NCBI RefSeq assembly: GCF_038396675.1
Contig: NC_088931.1
Span: 40,285,001-40,349,000 of the forward strand
Reading direction: 5' to 3'
DNA length: 64,000 nucleotides
Origin: Hydra vulgaris
Lineage: Eukaryota; Cnidaria; Hydrozoa; Anthoathecata; Hydridae
The notes under the pieces are model-generated. The model did no database searches. It was not told the origin of the DNA and was given only the letters and a program-made list of their open reading frames with translations. The position numbers were made by a program, and so were the translations under genes. The stretch's first letter is position 1; each line of letters starts with the position of its first letter. Of the stretch, positions 19,791-32,300 are shown in pieces.

Positions 19791-20357
19791 ATTATGTAAT
19801 TATTGCAATCATTAATTACTAAGATATGAATAAAAACTCAGAACATTAACAACACCTCAATATTGCAAATGTTTAGAAACAACATTTCCATTTTGGTTGG
19901 TAATGTTATGAATTGTAGACTTATCGCGAGGTTAGAATTATTTTGTTCTATTTCCCATTTTAAACGTTGGGAGAAAATTTTTCATTTTTTTCTAAAAGTA
20001 AAAATTACTTAAAATTTTAGCTAGTTTTTAAAGAAATAATAACTTATGCTTTAAATAATTTTGATTTAAACAAATTATTTAGAAGAAATTTAAAAATTAA
20101 AATATATTTTAAAAGTAATTATTAATTACTAAAATTACTAACTCATTTTCTTCCAACACTTAATATGAGAGATAGAACAAAATAATTCTAAACTCGTGGT
20201 ATGTTATACATTAGGTAATGAATTATGTTATGTATGTTACACATTAGGTAATGTAGCATGTTATGTATTGTAGTGATGTGTGAATTGCAAAATTTTCACT
20301 TTTTCAAGCCTCTATTTAGCTTGGTTAGGGCAAGAACAGTTGGTTTGATTCGGTTCG

Positions 20358-20480
20358 TTCACAACAGTTTTAAAGTTCGGGTTCGGTTCGGTTTAGTAAC
20401 AACTAAAGTTCGGGTTCGGTTCGGTTCTGTCGTAGATAAGGTTCTAGTTCGGTTCGTTCGGTTCGGGTTCGGTTCGTTTC
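20358..20480. repeat. GTTCGG subterminal repeat array of the hAT element (right)
   Basis: At least six GTTCGG-type words, most as GGGTTCGGTTCGG, lie within 130 bases of the right terminus. A matching array lies at 17114-17205 near the left terminus in the same direction. Subterminal repeats of this sort are known transposase-binding sites in hAT elements. That role is inferred here. Confidence 0.8.
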
Positions 20481-20485
20481 CCATC

Positions 20486-20622
<137 letters not shown>

Positions 20623-21039
20623 CAGCATTCTCTTACATGTTATATATAAATTAGTAAATGTAGCAGCACTTTCATACATGTATCCCCAAATCAGTAATAT
20701 ATCAGTAAGAAAAATTATCTTAAGTAATAAACAATGTTAATAAAATGCGAAGAAATTTTTTCTAATTTAAAATTTCACACATTTACATAGTTATATAATT
20801 TCATCTTTAGTTTTGACTTTAACATCTAAAATACAAAAATTGATATTTTCTTATACTGAGTAGAAATGTTATTAAACCAAACAAAGAATATTAGATAAAT
20901 TTTATTTAAAATTGTTAACAAAATCTGCAAACAAGCAAACCACTATATAAAACTTTTATAAATCTTTTATAAAATAGTATACTATATATATTATAAGTAG
21001 TAGACAATTAAGCAAACTTTTAAGAGATTTTTAAAACCT

Positions 21040-21600
21040 TTAGTGCAGGCTTTTGCCAGATCTTAGAGTGACAATGGTGCATAGATTTTTTAAAAAAATG
21101 TTGCCTAATATTTTACGATGATGTTCTTCCATATCCGATAAATAATAGTCTGATATAATCATAAAAATTCTACTTAAAGATTTTCGACAAACATGATCTT
21201 CAGTTATTTGAAAAATTAAAAAACAAAAAAATGTCCATTGGCACGAATTATCAGTTGGAATTTTTAATCCATCACAATCCAAAAGTTTAGAAAACTGACC
21301 ATATTTCTGATAATAGAACGTTGTTTGATCTAAAAGTTCATGATCAATTCGTTCTTTATCATTTTGTGTAACATAACCAGCAATGTGAATAAGTGACATT
21401 TTGACATCACCAGCAAAAGAAGATTCCAGATCTTGCAATTTATCAAGAATTTCGCAGCAGTCTTCAGACAATTTGTATTGGCATAATGCACATTGATGAC
21501 CAGACTTCACAATGTTAAATATTTGGTGCTCTATAGAGCAGTTATAACTGCAATGAAAAAATTGAATTTTATACTTCAAAGACAGCTCTAGGAAAAAAAC
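21040..21600 (-). CDS. Transposon-associated protein of unknown function, probably partial
   Basis: An open minus-strand frame of about 185 codons ending at 21040. Near its N terminus it has a Cys-rich stretch (GHQCALCQYKLSEDCCEIL), then SLIHIAGYVTQNDKE and CQWTFFCFLIFQI. The open frame extends upstream to 21699, but 21612-21699 is better explained as antisense to the Mutator-like transposase, so the real start is unclear. I recognise the pattern as belonging to repetitive cnidarian proteins but cannot assign a function. It lies head to head with the Mutator-like gene and may be the second gene of that element. Confidence 0.45.
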   Translation of the reverse strand, partial: VFFLELSLKYKIQFFHCSYNCSIEHQIFNIVKSGHQCALCQYKLSEDCCEILDKLQDLESSFAGDVKMSLIHIAGYVTQNDKERIDHELLDQTTFYYQKYGQFSKLLDCDGLKIPTDNSCQWTFFCFLIFQITEDHVCRKSLSRIFMIISDYYLSDMEEHHRKILGNIFLKNLCTIVTLRSGKSLH

Positions 21601-22152
21601 TTTTGATGTGAATAATAGAATAGTATCAGCTGATGGTAGTTGGCAACGTCGTGGGTTTTCTTCATTAAATGGAGTTGTTACAGTAATATCAACGGACACA
21701 GTTAAAATCCTTGATTGCGAGTCAATGAGTCAGTCATACAAAGCATGTAGTCTAAAATTAAAACTTAAAGAAAATAAACCTTGCGCATTTGAAGCTTGAA
21801 AGTCATCACATGTATTTAAATTAAATTATCGTGGCTCTGCTCCTGGCATGGAAGTAATTACGCACAAAGAATATTTAGTCGTTTTTTTTTCACAAAATAA
21901 ACTAAGGTATGTTAGCTATTATGGTGCTGGCGATTGTAAAAGCTATTCTTATGTTAAGGATACTTATCCTGGTATAACAATGTGTAAGTTGGAGTGTATT
22001 GGACGAGTGTACAGAAACGAGTCTGTAGTAGATCAAAAACTATGAAAAAAACCGTTAAAGGAATTGGAGGCAAAGACAATTTAACGAATGCTATTATTGA
22101 CCACCAACAAAACTACTATAGAATTGTTGGCAGGCGAAATGCCAATGAATTA

Positions 22153-23460
22153 ACATGTGATTCCAAGAAATCTGGACAAATTAAATTCTAAAATATTTTT
22201 AGAAAGATGACTTATTTTTTAAGTTTTGAACGATGTTTCAAAAAGAGCAATGTTCATAGAGTAATATTACAAAAAATTACAAATTTTCCATTCCTTGTCT
22301 ACGAACTGTATCAACTCTTGTAAAACTCTCCTTACCAAGTCGATGTACGGGCTCAATGTAGACATGTTTGAAGCAGTAGTTGATACGATTCCTCAGTTGG
22401 ATCAAATTTTTAGCTTCCCAACAATTAGCATATACTGCTCTCTTGATTTCATTCCAAAAATCTTTAATAGGTCGCAATTCTGGTACGTTTGCAATATTTT
22501 GACTTCTGGGCACATATTCGACATTTTTGAACCTCAAAAATTCTTGAACTTTTTTTTAGTAGTGAGATGATGCAAGGTCAGGCCAAAAAACTATTTCATC
22601 ATCTTTATGAACAGTCTCTATAAATGGGAGCAAACACTTGTCTATGTACACATTTTCATTGACAGCTTGACCGGAAGGTGCAACATAATGCTTTGACAAT
22701 CCCTTTGGAGAAATTGCAACCCAAACCAATAATTTTTGTTCAAATTTTGATTTTCTTTTTAATTTAACATCATTTGGTGTCGTAGTAACATCTGATGAAT
22801 AAAATCCACTGTTTCCTGAAATATTACTATTACTTAATCCAACATATGATTCATCGTCAATGATCACTTGTTTTTTTCGAAAAATTTCAACCAATTTAGA
22901 GCACTTTGGACGAACAAGAGATTGTTGTTCAGGAGTTCTTTTTGGAGCCTTAATTTTTTTATGATAATGAATGATTGTCTTCTGCTTTATTTTTTTGCAT
23001 ATGTATGATTGATTGCAATGAACTTTTTAGCAAGAGAACGTTGACTGATTCCATGTTGATGGTCGATTTTTTTTTCCAATTGTTTGGTCTTCTTTTTTGT
23101 CATCTTAACTGCTTTCCTACCGCTTCCAACTTGTCGTTCGGGTAATATGTTGCTGTCTTTTCGTTTTAGAATATTGTAGAGCGTAGATCTTGGAATACTT
23201 TCCATCATAAAATGTTTTACAATTGCGTTTTTGGAAAGTTCTGGGTTAATTTCAATAAACTCGTACACTCGCTTTCTTACGTCATCTTGTTTCGAAATAA
23301 CTTTTTTCATCATTTCAAATTTGTTGCTCAGTATAAAATTAATGAGTTTTGTAGAGAATTTAATTCTCTACAAAATGGCGTGCGAACCAATCAAAATTGA
23401 TAAAATTACGCGGAGAAAAAATTGGCGGGAAGTTTGTCCAGATTTTTTTGAATCACATGT
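22153..23460 (-). mobile_element. Tc1/mariner element (1308 bp) nested in the Mutator-like gene
   Basis: The left terminus ACATGTGATTCCAAGAAATC and the reverse complement of the right terminus ACATGTGATTCAAAAAAATC run on into CTGGACAAA and agree at about 26 of 29 positions. TA lies on both sides (22151-22152 and 23461-23462). Size, TA duplication and TIR length fit Tc1/mariner. The minus strand carries a broken transposase. Confidence 0.9.
22277..23313 (-). pseudogene. Mariner-type transposase, broken
   Basis: Starts at the ATG at 23313. The N-terminal segment (MMKKVISKQDDVRKRVYEFI and on) contains paired helix-turn-helix-like sequence. A disruption near 22985 separates it from the catalytic part. 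There VIIDDESYVGL holds the first catalytic Asp, [10 protein letters not shown] the second, and NVPELRPIKDFWNE the third region, with Lys where many relatives have Glu. An in-frame TAA directly after ASSHY and the earlier break make it inactive. A short perfect palindrome (23347-23375, GTAGAGAATT arms) lies in its 5' leader. Confidence 0.85.
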
Positions 23461-24061
23461 TAGAAGGTATGAAAAAGGCCATACTTGCAACATTGTTCCA
23501 TGTTGCATCATCAGCTGAAAATAATTGGCATGCTTATTGCCCTGATGGTATCATACATAGTTGGTGTCATTATAAACAGGACAAAGCTAATTCAACATCT
23601 GCTTACAAGCCAAGTGCTGGTCTTCCAATCTCAGTCATCAGTCATATGAAGCCTATATATATATATCAATCTATCTCAAGAAGAACTCTCAAAAAAAATG
23701 CCGTCATGGTAAGATGCAAAACCAGAATAAAAGTTTTAATGGAATGATATGGCAGCGCATACTTAAAACAAAGTATGTATCGTTGACGGAGTTAAGTGTA
23801 TATGATGCTGTTTCAAATTTTAATATTGAAAGAAAAGCAAGTACACTTTTATTTGAAAAATTGAATATGATTCCTGGTATATATACACTTCAAGGCTGTT
23901 CAACCATGAACAAAAAGCGTTTAGTTTTCGCAGAGTATCAAAATCGACCAACATCTAAAAAGCGACGACAAGTTATTCGTAGATGCAAAAAAAAAAAAGA
24001 TGACGCAGAGAATGACCAAGAAGGTTGTTTATATGATCCTGGTTCTTGTTCTTATAAATAA

Positions 24062-24776
24062 CAGATTTTAAATTGAGTATTTGACATTATTATTTGGTAA
24101 AATTGTTAATGTAGTATTTAACTACTTTTTTCTCAAGTTGTTAATTTTTAACCTCCCGGCCGTTCTATCTCATTAAACGTATGTCAGATTTGCATGAAAT
24201 TTTTATCAAATGTTTATTGCATCTAGTTGTAAAATTGGAACTAAAAGTTTTACAATAATGTTTGTAGTTTTTGATTTGTAGAAGATTTAGTTCACAAAAA
24301 TGCTTTAAAAATTCCCTTATGAAAAAATCAGCATAACTTAAATACTTTGTTTTTTAGAACAATTTTAGTTCAGTTTGTAGATTACTATGTTGTTAATCAT
24401 ATGCCAAAAAATCATATTCTATAAGCTTTCGGTTACTGAGAATTAGAATGGCCGCGAGTTACCTAAGCATTTTTGGATGTCTGCCATTTTGCTTGGTAAC
24501 CATGGCAACTAATGAATTTATTTTGCATTACTTAGAATTCTGTTATGTTGTAGTTTCTCAGGATATTTTTTGTGTTTTTGTTAAAAAGATTTTTCTTATA
24601 AAAAATTTTTTTGAGGGGTCTTATACCTTAAATCGACAATAGAAATTTGACTAAAAGATGTGCATTTTTCACTTGTGGCTTTTATCTTTTTGGTTTCATA
24701 TTTTATGTTAAAATATTTAATGAATACCCAAATACTACGATGATAAAACGTATACTTTTGAAACAAAGGAATAATT
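24062..24776. other. Intergenic DNA between the Mutator-like and LINE relics
   Basis: Nothing is recognised. The 64-codon open frame at 24448-24642 encodes a hydrophobic peptide without a known domain and is probably chance or repeat-derived. Confidence 0.4.
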
Positions 24777-26840
24777 TTTTTTTTTTTTTTTAAACCTTCG
24801 CTTCCAACAAGACTGCAAGAACCACTAATTAGAGTTGTAAGTTACTGGAAGAGAAAAGATGAAGTAAAGAGTATAGGGCCAAGGATCGAACCTTGAGGAA
24901 CCCCTGAAGATATAGAATAAGAAGAAGAGAGCTGTCCATCGAGGACAAATTTTATACTACGATTGGAAAGTAAGGATTCAATAATCTTAAAGATGTTACC
25001 AGATACACCGTAAGAAGAAAGCTTATGGAGAAGACCAGCATGCCAAACTTTATTAAAAGCTTTAGAAAAATCAAGAGCGATGGCCTTAACCTCTCCACCT
25101 TTATCTAATGCATGATAAAACCTATCGGTTATTACTATTAGCAAATCAGCTACAGAACGAGAAGATCGAAATCCATATTGATGATCAGAAAGTAAGTTAT
25201 TAGATTTAAGATAAGAGATTAAGTGTTTGTTAATTAAAGATTCAAAAACCTTGATTATGATAGGAAGAAGACTAATAGGACTATAGTTAGACAAATCGGA
25301 TCGCTCTCCACAATTTTTGAAAATAGGTATAACAGATGCCGCTTTCCAGCAGGCTGGAAAACAAGACTGATAAGCACTTGTTGAATAGTTTTGAAAGTAT
25401 AGACGATAGCTACGGAGAACACTTCTGCAAGACAATAACAGGTATGTTGTCCGGGCCACAAGCTGTAGAAGAGTCTAAGCAGGAAATCGCTTTAGATACA
25501 GAAGCTGGAGTGATACGAATGTCAAGCAATGGATCAACCTATTTGACAACTATATCAGGTAGAACGCAACTATTGGAATCAAGAGATAATATTGATGAAA
25601 AGTTCTTAGCAAACAATTCAGCTTTGTCTTTAGGTGAGGTGACAAAGTCTGAACCATACAAGAGAGGTGGAATTAAAGATTTGCCCTTTATTATTGATAT
25701 TAATAAAGATTCTCCAGAAGTCACGAGAGCCTAATTTTTGAGGTGAGATACGAGATTTCATGACCTGAGAATAGCGGGTTTTGGCGTTAGACAAAGCCTT
25801 TTTACAATTGTTTCTAGCAGTGATAAACAGACGTCTGTTTTCTGGAGAATTATTTTGCTGATAGATATAGAAGTAACGGTTTTAATTGGCAATTGCAGCA
25901 GCACAATGCGAGGAAAACCATGGAGAGGAGTGAGGCTTGACCTGGAATTGTCGAGAGGGAATAAAAGATTCCATGCCAGCCTGAATCCACAAAGTTATGA
26001 AAGAAGCACATTTGTCAACAGGAAGATGAAAGATTTCTACCCAAGGGCCATCACAAAGAAAATCACGGAAAGAGTCCCAGTCAGCTTTAAGGTAGTTGTA
26101 AGAGGTACGATAATAGGGGGATTTAGATGATGAAGAAGAATGAGATATTAGTTTTAGAGAGATCAAACCGTGATCAGAAGCACCTAAGGGTGAATGTGGA
26201 GAAACTGAGCACTGACTAGGATCAGAAACAAGACATAAGTCGAATAGAGAAAGTAAATGATTTGGGTTGTCTGGAAAGCGAGTTAGAAAGTTAAATACTT
26301 GAGTTAGGGATTGAGAGATGCAAAAGTTGTGGGCTTTAATGCCTGCAGAGTCACTGACACTAGAGCCAAGCCATTCAGTGTGATGGGCATTTAAGTCAAC
26401 CACAACAACAATATTGGCTGATGGATAAAGAAAGAGGGCTTGGTTAATATGATTAGAAATAACATCGAAAAGAGTGCAGTCTTGAGATGAAGGAGAGCGA
26501 TATAGAACGAAGAGAAAGGCGGTAGAGTGAAGTGGTGCTAAACGAAAGCACATAAAATAATAGTCCGTGGATTCAAACCTAGTTTCCCGACAAATGGGCG
26601 AATTCTTGCGAATGTAAATGCCAAGCCCAAACAAGTGGCTACAGGACTCTTAACGAATTAAACGAAGATAACCATCAACACTAAGATCACCAGGTGAGAT
26701 TCCTGAACTAAATTAGTCTCACAAAGAGCAAGTAAGTCTGGTGAACTTTGAAAGAGATAAGACTCAACAGAAGAAAAGTTACTTTGAAGACCACGAATAT
26801 TAGTGAATGATAGGTTTAGAGAACTTGGTAACGATGGTTT
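24777..26840 (-). pseudogene. Jockey-like LINE with endonuclease and RT, 3'-deleted but with an A-tract
   Basis: On the minus strand from about 26840: an apurinic-endonuclease-like domain (LTNIRGL-like start; VVVVDLNAHHTEWLGS; LGASDHGLISLKL at about 26190), a linker (ISPQKLGSRDFWRIF-like), then RT motifs GERSDLSNYSPISLLPIIIK, FGFRSSRS-like, IALDFSKAFNKVWH and SSGVPQGSILGPILF near 24880. The catalytic box that should follow (YADD type) is missing. About 60 bases later a 15-base A-tract (minus strand, 24777-24791) ends the copy. Frame changes occur near 26640, 25880, 25740 and 25430. It is a dead, internally deleted insertion. Confidence 0.82.
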
Positions 26841-27667
26841 TTTGTTTTATAGTTTTTGATATTTTATTCATTTTTAAATTTGTTAAAGAACTTGACTCAA
26901 AGCATAGATAGTATTCAGTACACTGTTGTATGTAATACATTTTATAAAACTATAAGATTATTGCAATAACAAATTTTAAAAAATTCCCCGGAAATTTTCG
27001 ACCATACACATCTCACTCGTTAATTGAAAAAAGTTATTTTTAAAGTACTTACAATTCAGCACATAAGATCTTGTATATAACAGGATCATATAATATTTAA
27101 TTATTTTCGTCCATTTAAATTCACTTTTTGGATATTTGTATAAAATCACTTTTTAAAGATCTAAAAACTTTTCCTAACAATTTATTTCTGCACTGAGCAT
27201 TTAACCTGGTTTTACGTATTTACCTGGTTTTAGATAATTGTATTTGAGCGGATTTTACAACGCTTTTTTTTTATTACTCAAAGATAAAATTTGACAAGTT
27301 TAGGTACAGTTAAATATTAAAAATAATTCAAAATATTTCACATACCTCAGTTAACACGAATAAAAAGTCTTTTTAATTTGGTAATAGCGTACATTTTGCA
27401 TTCTTTTGAGACCCATAATTTTGTTTTTGCTGACCTCTAGAAATATTCCTTAATGCGCATATTATTTCTTATTTTTCTCCGTTCAAAATTAAGTCGTACA
27501 TGAAATAAAAAATAGATTACACAGTGCACATCTCGCACGTAAGTCATGGATTTATTTTAAAAATTGCGTATATAGGTGGCGGGTTTTATTTAAAAAAATC
27601 GCGTAAATAGGATTTATTTAAAAATCAAAAAACCTTGATACATGTTTTATTCGGTATTTAAATTTAA
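26841..27667. other. Intergenic DNA downstream of DNTTIP2
   Basis: AT-rich, with no coding sequence recognised. The DNTTIP2 stop codon is at 27668, so the 3' untranslated region lies here on the minus strand. Confidence 0.45.
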
Positions 27668-29343
27668 TTAAGTTCTTGCCCAAGTCGGCTTAGATTTATT
27701 TATTTTTTGTTTGTAAAATTTTTTTCCTCCACTCATTTTTTTTTTTTGAAGTTGAAGAAAGTTCTTTTTATTTTTGCGTCGAAATTCAGCATCATTAAGA
27801 AGCTCGTCGACAATTGTTGCTTTTCGTTTTTTATTAGGCACTCTAGAATTGTAGAATTCGTGAGCTCCTTCAACAATAGTTCCAATCTGGAAATATTTCG
27901 GTAATTTATTTGAATCATTGCGTTTGTAATGATGCTTGCCGTCTAATACCCCTCTCATTTTTATTATTTGCAAATCTCTTTTGATCTCTTCTGTTACCTC
28001 TGTTTTTGGCAAGTTATACCAACCTTTACCAGCCGTTTCTTCTGCAATTTTTTTTCGTTTCACCTGTTTCGAATGTTTAGATTCAAACATTTTGGGAGCA
28101 CAAACTCTTTTCTCTAAATCACTTGTGAGAACACTCTTTTCCATAACCGCCTCAACACCGTTTTTTTGTTTTTTCTCTCTCGTCAAACCATTATAGAAAT
28201 TCGAACTTGAAACACCAATACTATATTGTATGGAGGATGTAAGACCACACTTACTTAGAGTATCAGGAGCTGGATCTAATAACACTTTATCTAATCCACA
28301 TACGTCCATCTTCTCATGAGGTAAATGTGATTTTGTAGGATTATGCAGCAAATTCTTCAAAAACGAATTAGCTTTAAAACCAGCAGCGTCTTTCGTTAAA
28401 TCGCTATTGTTATCAATATTAATTTGAACATAATTCAATGGATTCAAAGATACATATTTCTTTTGGGATTTTTTAGGACTGTTATTAAGTAGAGACAACT
28501 CTGCACTCTGACAACAATTTTCAGCAACAATTACTGGTTTTAAACATATGTCGTCGTCTTGGATTTTTTTGTTTATTTTTAAACGAGTTTCGTTATTGTT
28601 TTCAAAATTTTCACACGATTTATTCGAATTCATACTAATTTTTGATTGATTATTATTAAACTCAGAAACAGACAAAATAACCTTTTGCGGCTTTTCTTTC
28701 AATGCGTTTAATGTTTGTTCAGCATTAATTTTTTTATTGCTTAGCTTAGGTGATTGATTAAAACTACTCTGAATCTTTGATTCTGACTTCACTGAATCTT
28801 TGAGATTTTCCAATTGCAAATCTTCACTTTCTAACATCTCACTCTCTTTGCTTTCAGTTAATTTTTCTTTTGTAAATTCTAGAGGTTTTTCAATTACTAA
28901 TGGTATTATATCGACAAAAATATCATTTTCGTTTAACTCCAGTTGATTAATGCTTTCAGTTGTTTTAACTTGAGTTGATACTATTGGAATAAAGGTCACA
29001 GGGCTGCTATTTAAACAGTCAGTTTTACATATTTCTTTTTCTGAGCTAGGATCGGTTTCAATAAAATTTAAGAATTTTTGTTTCAGCTTTACACTATTTT
29101 TACTAGACTTTTTTATTTGAATTGTGGTTTTCTTTTTAGCTTTAGACTTTTTAGTAGAAATCGAGTTTGATTTAAGCTCAGTGCTGTTCTCTTCATCAGA
29201 AGAATAATTATTCTTTAAACATGATTGGACTTGATGTGACACTGTATTCTCAATCAAATCATTGTGAGAGGTCAATTTTTCATCTGCATCAGAAAGATTA
29301 GTTGGTGCATCAGGTGGTGCATTAAATGCACTTTGACTCAAAT
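27668..29343 (-). CDS. DNTTIP2: DNTTIP2 exon 2: disordered region and Fcf2 domain
   Basis: The reading frame stays open up to 29380, but the part above 29343 translates a T-rich acceptor tract. Coding therefore begins at the AG border at 29345-29344. The exon includes all of the low-complexity region and the Fcf2 domain. Confidence 0.92.
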
Positions 29344-32300
29344 CTAAAAAAAAAATTACTGTAATTAGCAGTAACTGCAACTGTACTAAAGTTGATTTCC
29401 AGATTTATATTTTAACTTTTAACTTTGAAGACCTAAAATATGTATTAACTTTAAAAAAATTTCAATATTAGAAATCTAAAATTCTAAACTAATTATTTTG
29501 TTATCAAATACCTAATTTGGAATTAATAAAGTGATTAATAAAACGCTGAAAAACCAGAAATATTTGTAAATTTAGTATTTTTAAAAATTATTATTTGAAC
29601 TGTCGCACAGTGGAGTATTTGTATAACAAAACTGCTCAAAAGCCAAAAAATTAGGTTAGGATAAAAATCTTATTAATGTTGTTATTTTCAAGCTAGATAA
29701 TTGCTTCATTAGATTACATCATAGAAAATTCTCCTTGCTTTTCCTGCCAAATTTTATTCAGAATGTGGCATTGTTGTTTGAATTTTCGTGAGAAAAAAAA
29801 ATCGAGAATTTGTGACACTTGTTATTCCAGCTATTGTTATCGTATTGTTCAGTTTTGAAAAATTAAACTTCTAATTATGGCAAATTATGTTTTTGAGATA
29901 CCCCTCCTCCTCCCCTAATTAAAACCAGTGCCGCGACGATGATTTTTAACCATCATTTTCTTAATCATCATTTTAATCATTTGTGTTTATCTAAATTTAA
30001 TAGTTTGTGTTTATCTTGTTTAGTTTTATGCGAAGGTAAGGAGTTGATTTAAAGTATACCTTTGAACACACAAATATAACCGGTGGACGTAACAATGCTA
30101 CTTTAGTTAAGATAAGAAAACTATGTTAGTTTAAAAATTTAATAAACGCTTTTGTTGCAATTACCACTCTATTTGTAAATAATTATTGAAATTATTAAAA
30201 GTATTTTAAACATTTATTTACTATATTTTAGTAAATTTAATTCTAGTAGTTACTAATCTTTTAAATAATTAGTAATTAAATGTTTAAATACTTAAAACAA
30301 TTTTTAATCAAAATTGCATAACTTATTTACACATATTGAATCGCATAATACTTTAAAAATTAACAAAATAGTTTTAAGTCTTATATTCAAATAACAATTT
30401 GAATAAAAAACATAAGCATTTAACAGTCAGAGAAAAAGAATGAAACTTAATTGAATGGCGCAAAACATGAGAATGAATTTTTATTAGATGGCACAAGAGA
30501 CTCTAGCTCTTTAGAGCAGTGTCCATTATATTATTTGTAGAAAAAAGAAAGAGAAGCAACATTTTAACAATGTGATAATGGTTGACTGCAAGAGCAAGTC
30601 CAACTATTTTTACAATGCTTTTTTGCACCTTGTCTAAAAGAGAAAGGGCATCATTAGAAGATCCGGCCCAGATATGACAACAGTATTCCATACAAGGTTG
30701 GATTTGAGATTTAGAAATAGAGAATAAAATCCGGAGTAAGAAAGTGTAGAGCTCAATAAAGATATGCAACATTAGCAGATGCTAATTTTGCAACAGATTT
30801 GATATATGGTTTCCAAAAAGATCGTAAGTAAGAGTTAATCCTAAAAGATGAAGGGTAGATGATTCATCGAGTACATTACTGTTCATAAATATAGGAAGAT
30901 TTAAATTGTTGCAATAATTTCTTGCAAAATAATATCCTTTAATAGAATTTCTTGCAACTTCTATGCTTTATAACAAAAAAAAAAAAAAAAAAAAATGTCA
31001 AGTATATATGAAAACATTCTTACAGTATTACATATATTCCTTTATATTACATTGTTATATTGATGTTTGATTTTATATTGATTTTTTATATTGAGTCTTT
31101 TAAACGTCATTGGAGTGTTTTTAACATCTTTAGAACGTTTTGGACGTCTTTTGAACATTACATCCAAAGATATTGTTTGCTACGCCAACGATATCTTTGA
31201 ATGTAAGAACATTGTATAGAAAAATATAGCATGAAAATTCAAATAAATAGATAAAAAATAAATAAAATAATACATTAACCTTGTAATCATGAAAGTTGGT
31301 TAAAAATGAATTTCTGTAATTGGTTTAGATTTGGGTTGGCAAATGTGATCAAAAAAATATTCCAAAATTTGTGGTTTTTGTTCATAAAGTATGGGAGCCA
31401 GAGCTGAGCCTTAAAAAAACTTTCGGCTCCACAAGCCTGATCGTATTTACTGTTATTTTAATTTCAAAATCTTGATTTAAATATTAGCAAATCTGTTTAT
31501 TTAACTTTTACTATTGATAATAATTTTTAAAGTGATGTTACGCTGACAATATTTTGTCTGACTTTTTTTAGCCTGTGAACCAGTGGTGTACGACTCGCTC
31601 GTTTTCTTGTAATTTAACAAACGGGGATTCAGGGATGTCTAGTACAGTCAGATTTATAAACAATAATATTTACGTTAAGACGCTTTGTAAGATTCTTAAA
31701 GAAAAATGCTTTTTCTTTAAGAATCTGTTTTCTTTAAAAAAATTGTTTAACTTATTTTAAACAATAATGTTTAAATAAAATATAGTAGTTATTTTACTTA
31801 AAATTCAAATGGTTTATTTTGAAAATGGTGAAATATATATGTATAAAAAAAGCTTTTTATGGCATATTTAATGTTTGTATTTTTGTTATATTTTGAATAA
31901 TAACAACAACATTCAATGTTATTTTTATTACTCAAAATATAAAAAAATACAAACATTAAATGCCATAAAGTGCTATTTTTTTACTTATATATTCCAAAAG
32001 TTTATAATTTAATAAGTTAATAAAAAAGCAACCAAAAATATGGTTTTAATATCAAAATTGGACTGTGATGGAGTGCAACAAGCAAAATTTAAGCAAACAT
32101 TTCATAACAATATGCTACAAATATTTTTCAAAATTCTTAAGTAATTTTGAGAATGATTGTTAAAGTTAATGGTGAACAGGAAAAATTATATGCCAAAACC
32201 TAGTCATCTCTTTTCCAAGGTTCTGCATGGTACAAGGTGCACACCCATTCAAATAAATTTTATTAGTGACAAAAAGTAAAGCGTGCAATGCTGCAACTGG

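Larger units (their letters stand above)
21608..24061 (+). pseudogene. Mutator-like transposase, interrupted by a mariner element
   Basis: Plus-strand frames resemble the Mutator-like transposase domain found in invertebrate repeats: ADGSWQRRGFSSLNGVV (about 21630-21680), LNYRGSAPGME, VKDTYPGI, MKKTVKGIGGKDNLTNAIID (22042 on), then after a 1.3-kb insertion ATLFHVASSAENNWHAYCPDG and WCHYKQDKANSTSAY, NFNIERKAS and YDPGSCSYK at the end. Frameshifts occur near 21800, 22010, 23560-23750 and later. Removing the insertion at 22153-23462 lets ANEL run into EGMKKAILATL in frame, so the insertion is secondary. The N terminus is missing. Confidence 0.75.

Noticed and set aside
25336-26130. Plus-strand frames of 132 and 91 codons
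   Set aside because: Antisense to the LINE endonuclease and RT regions, which show clear motifs on the minus strand.
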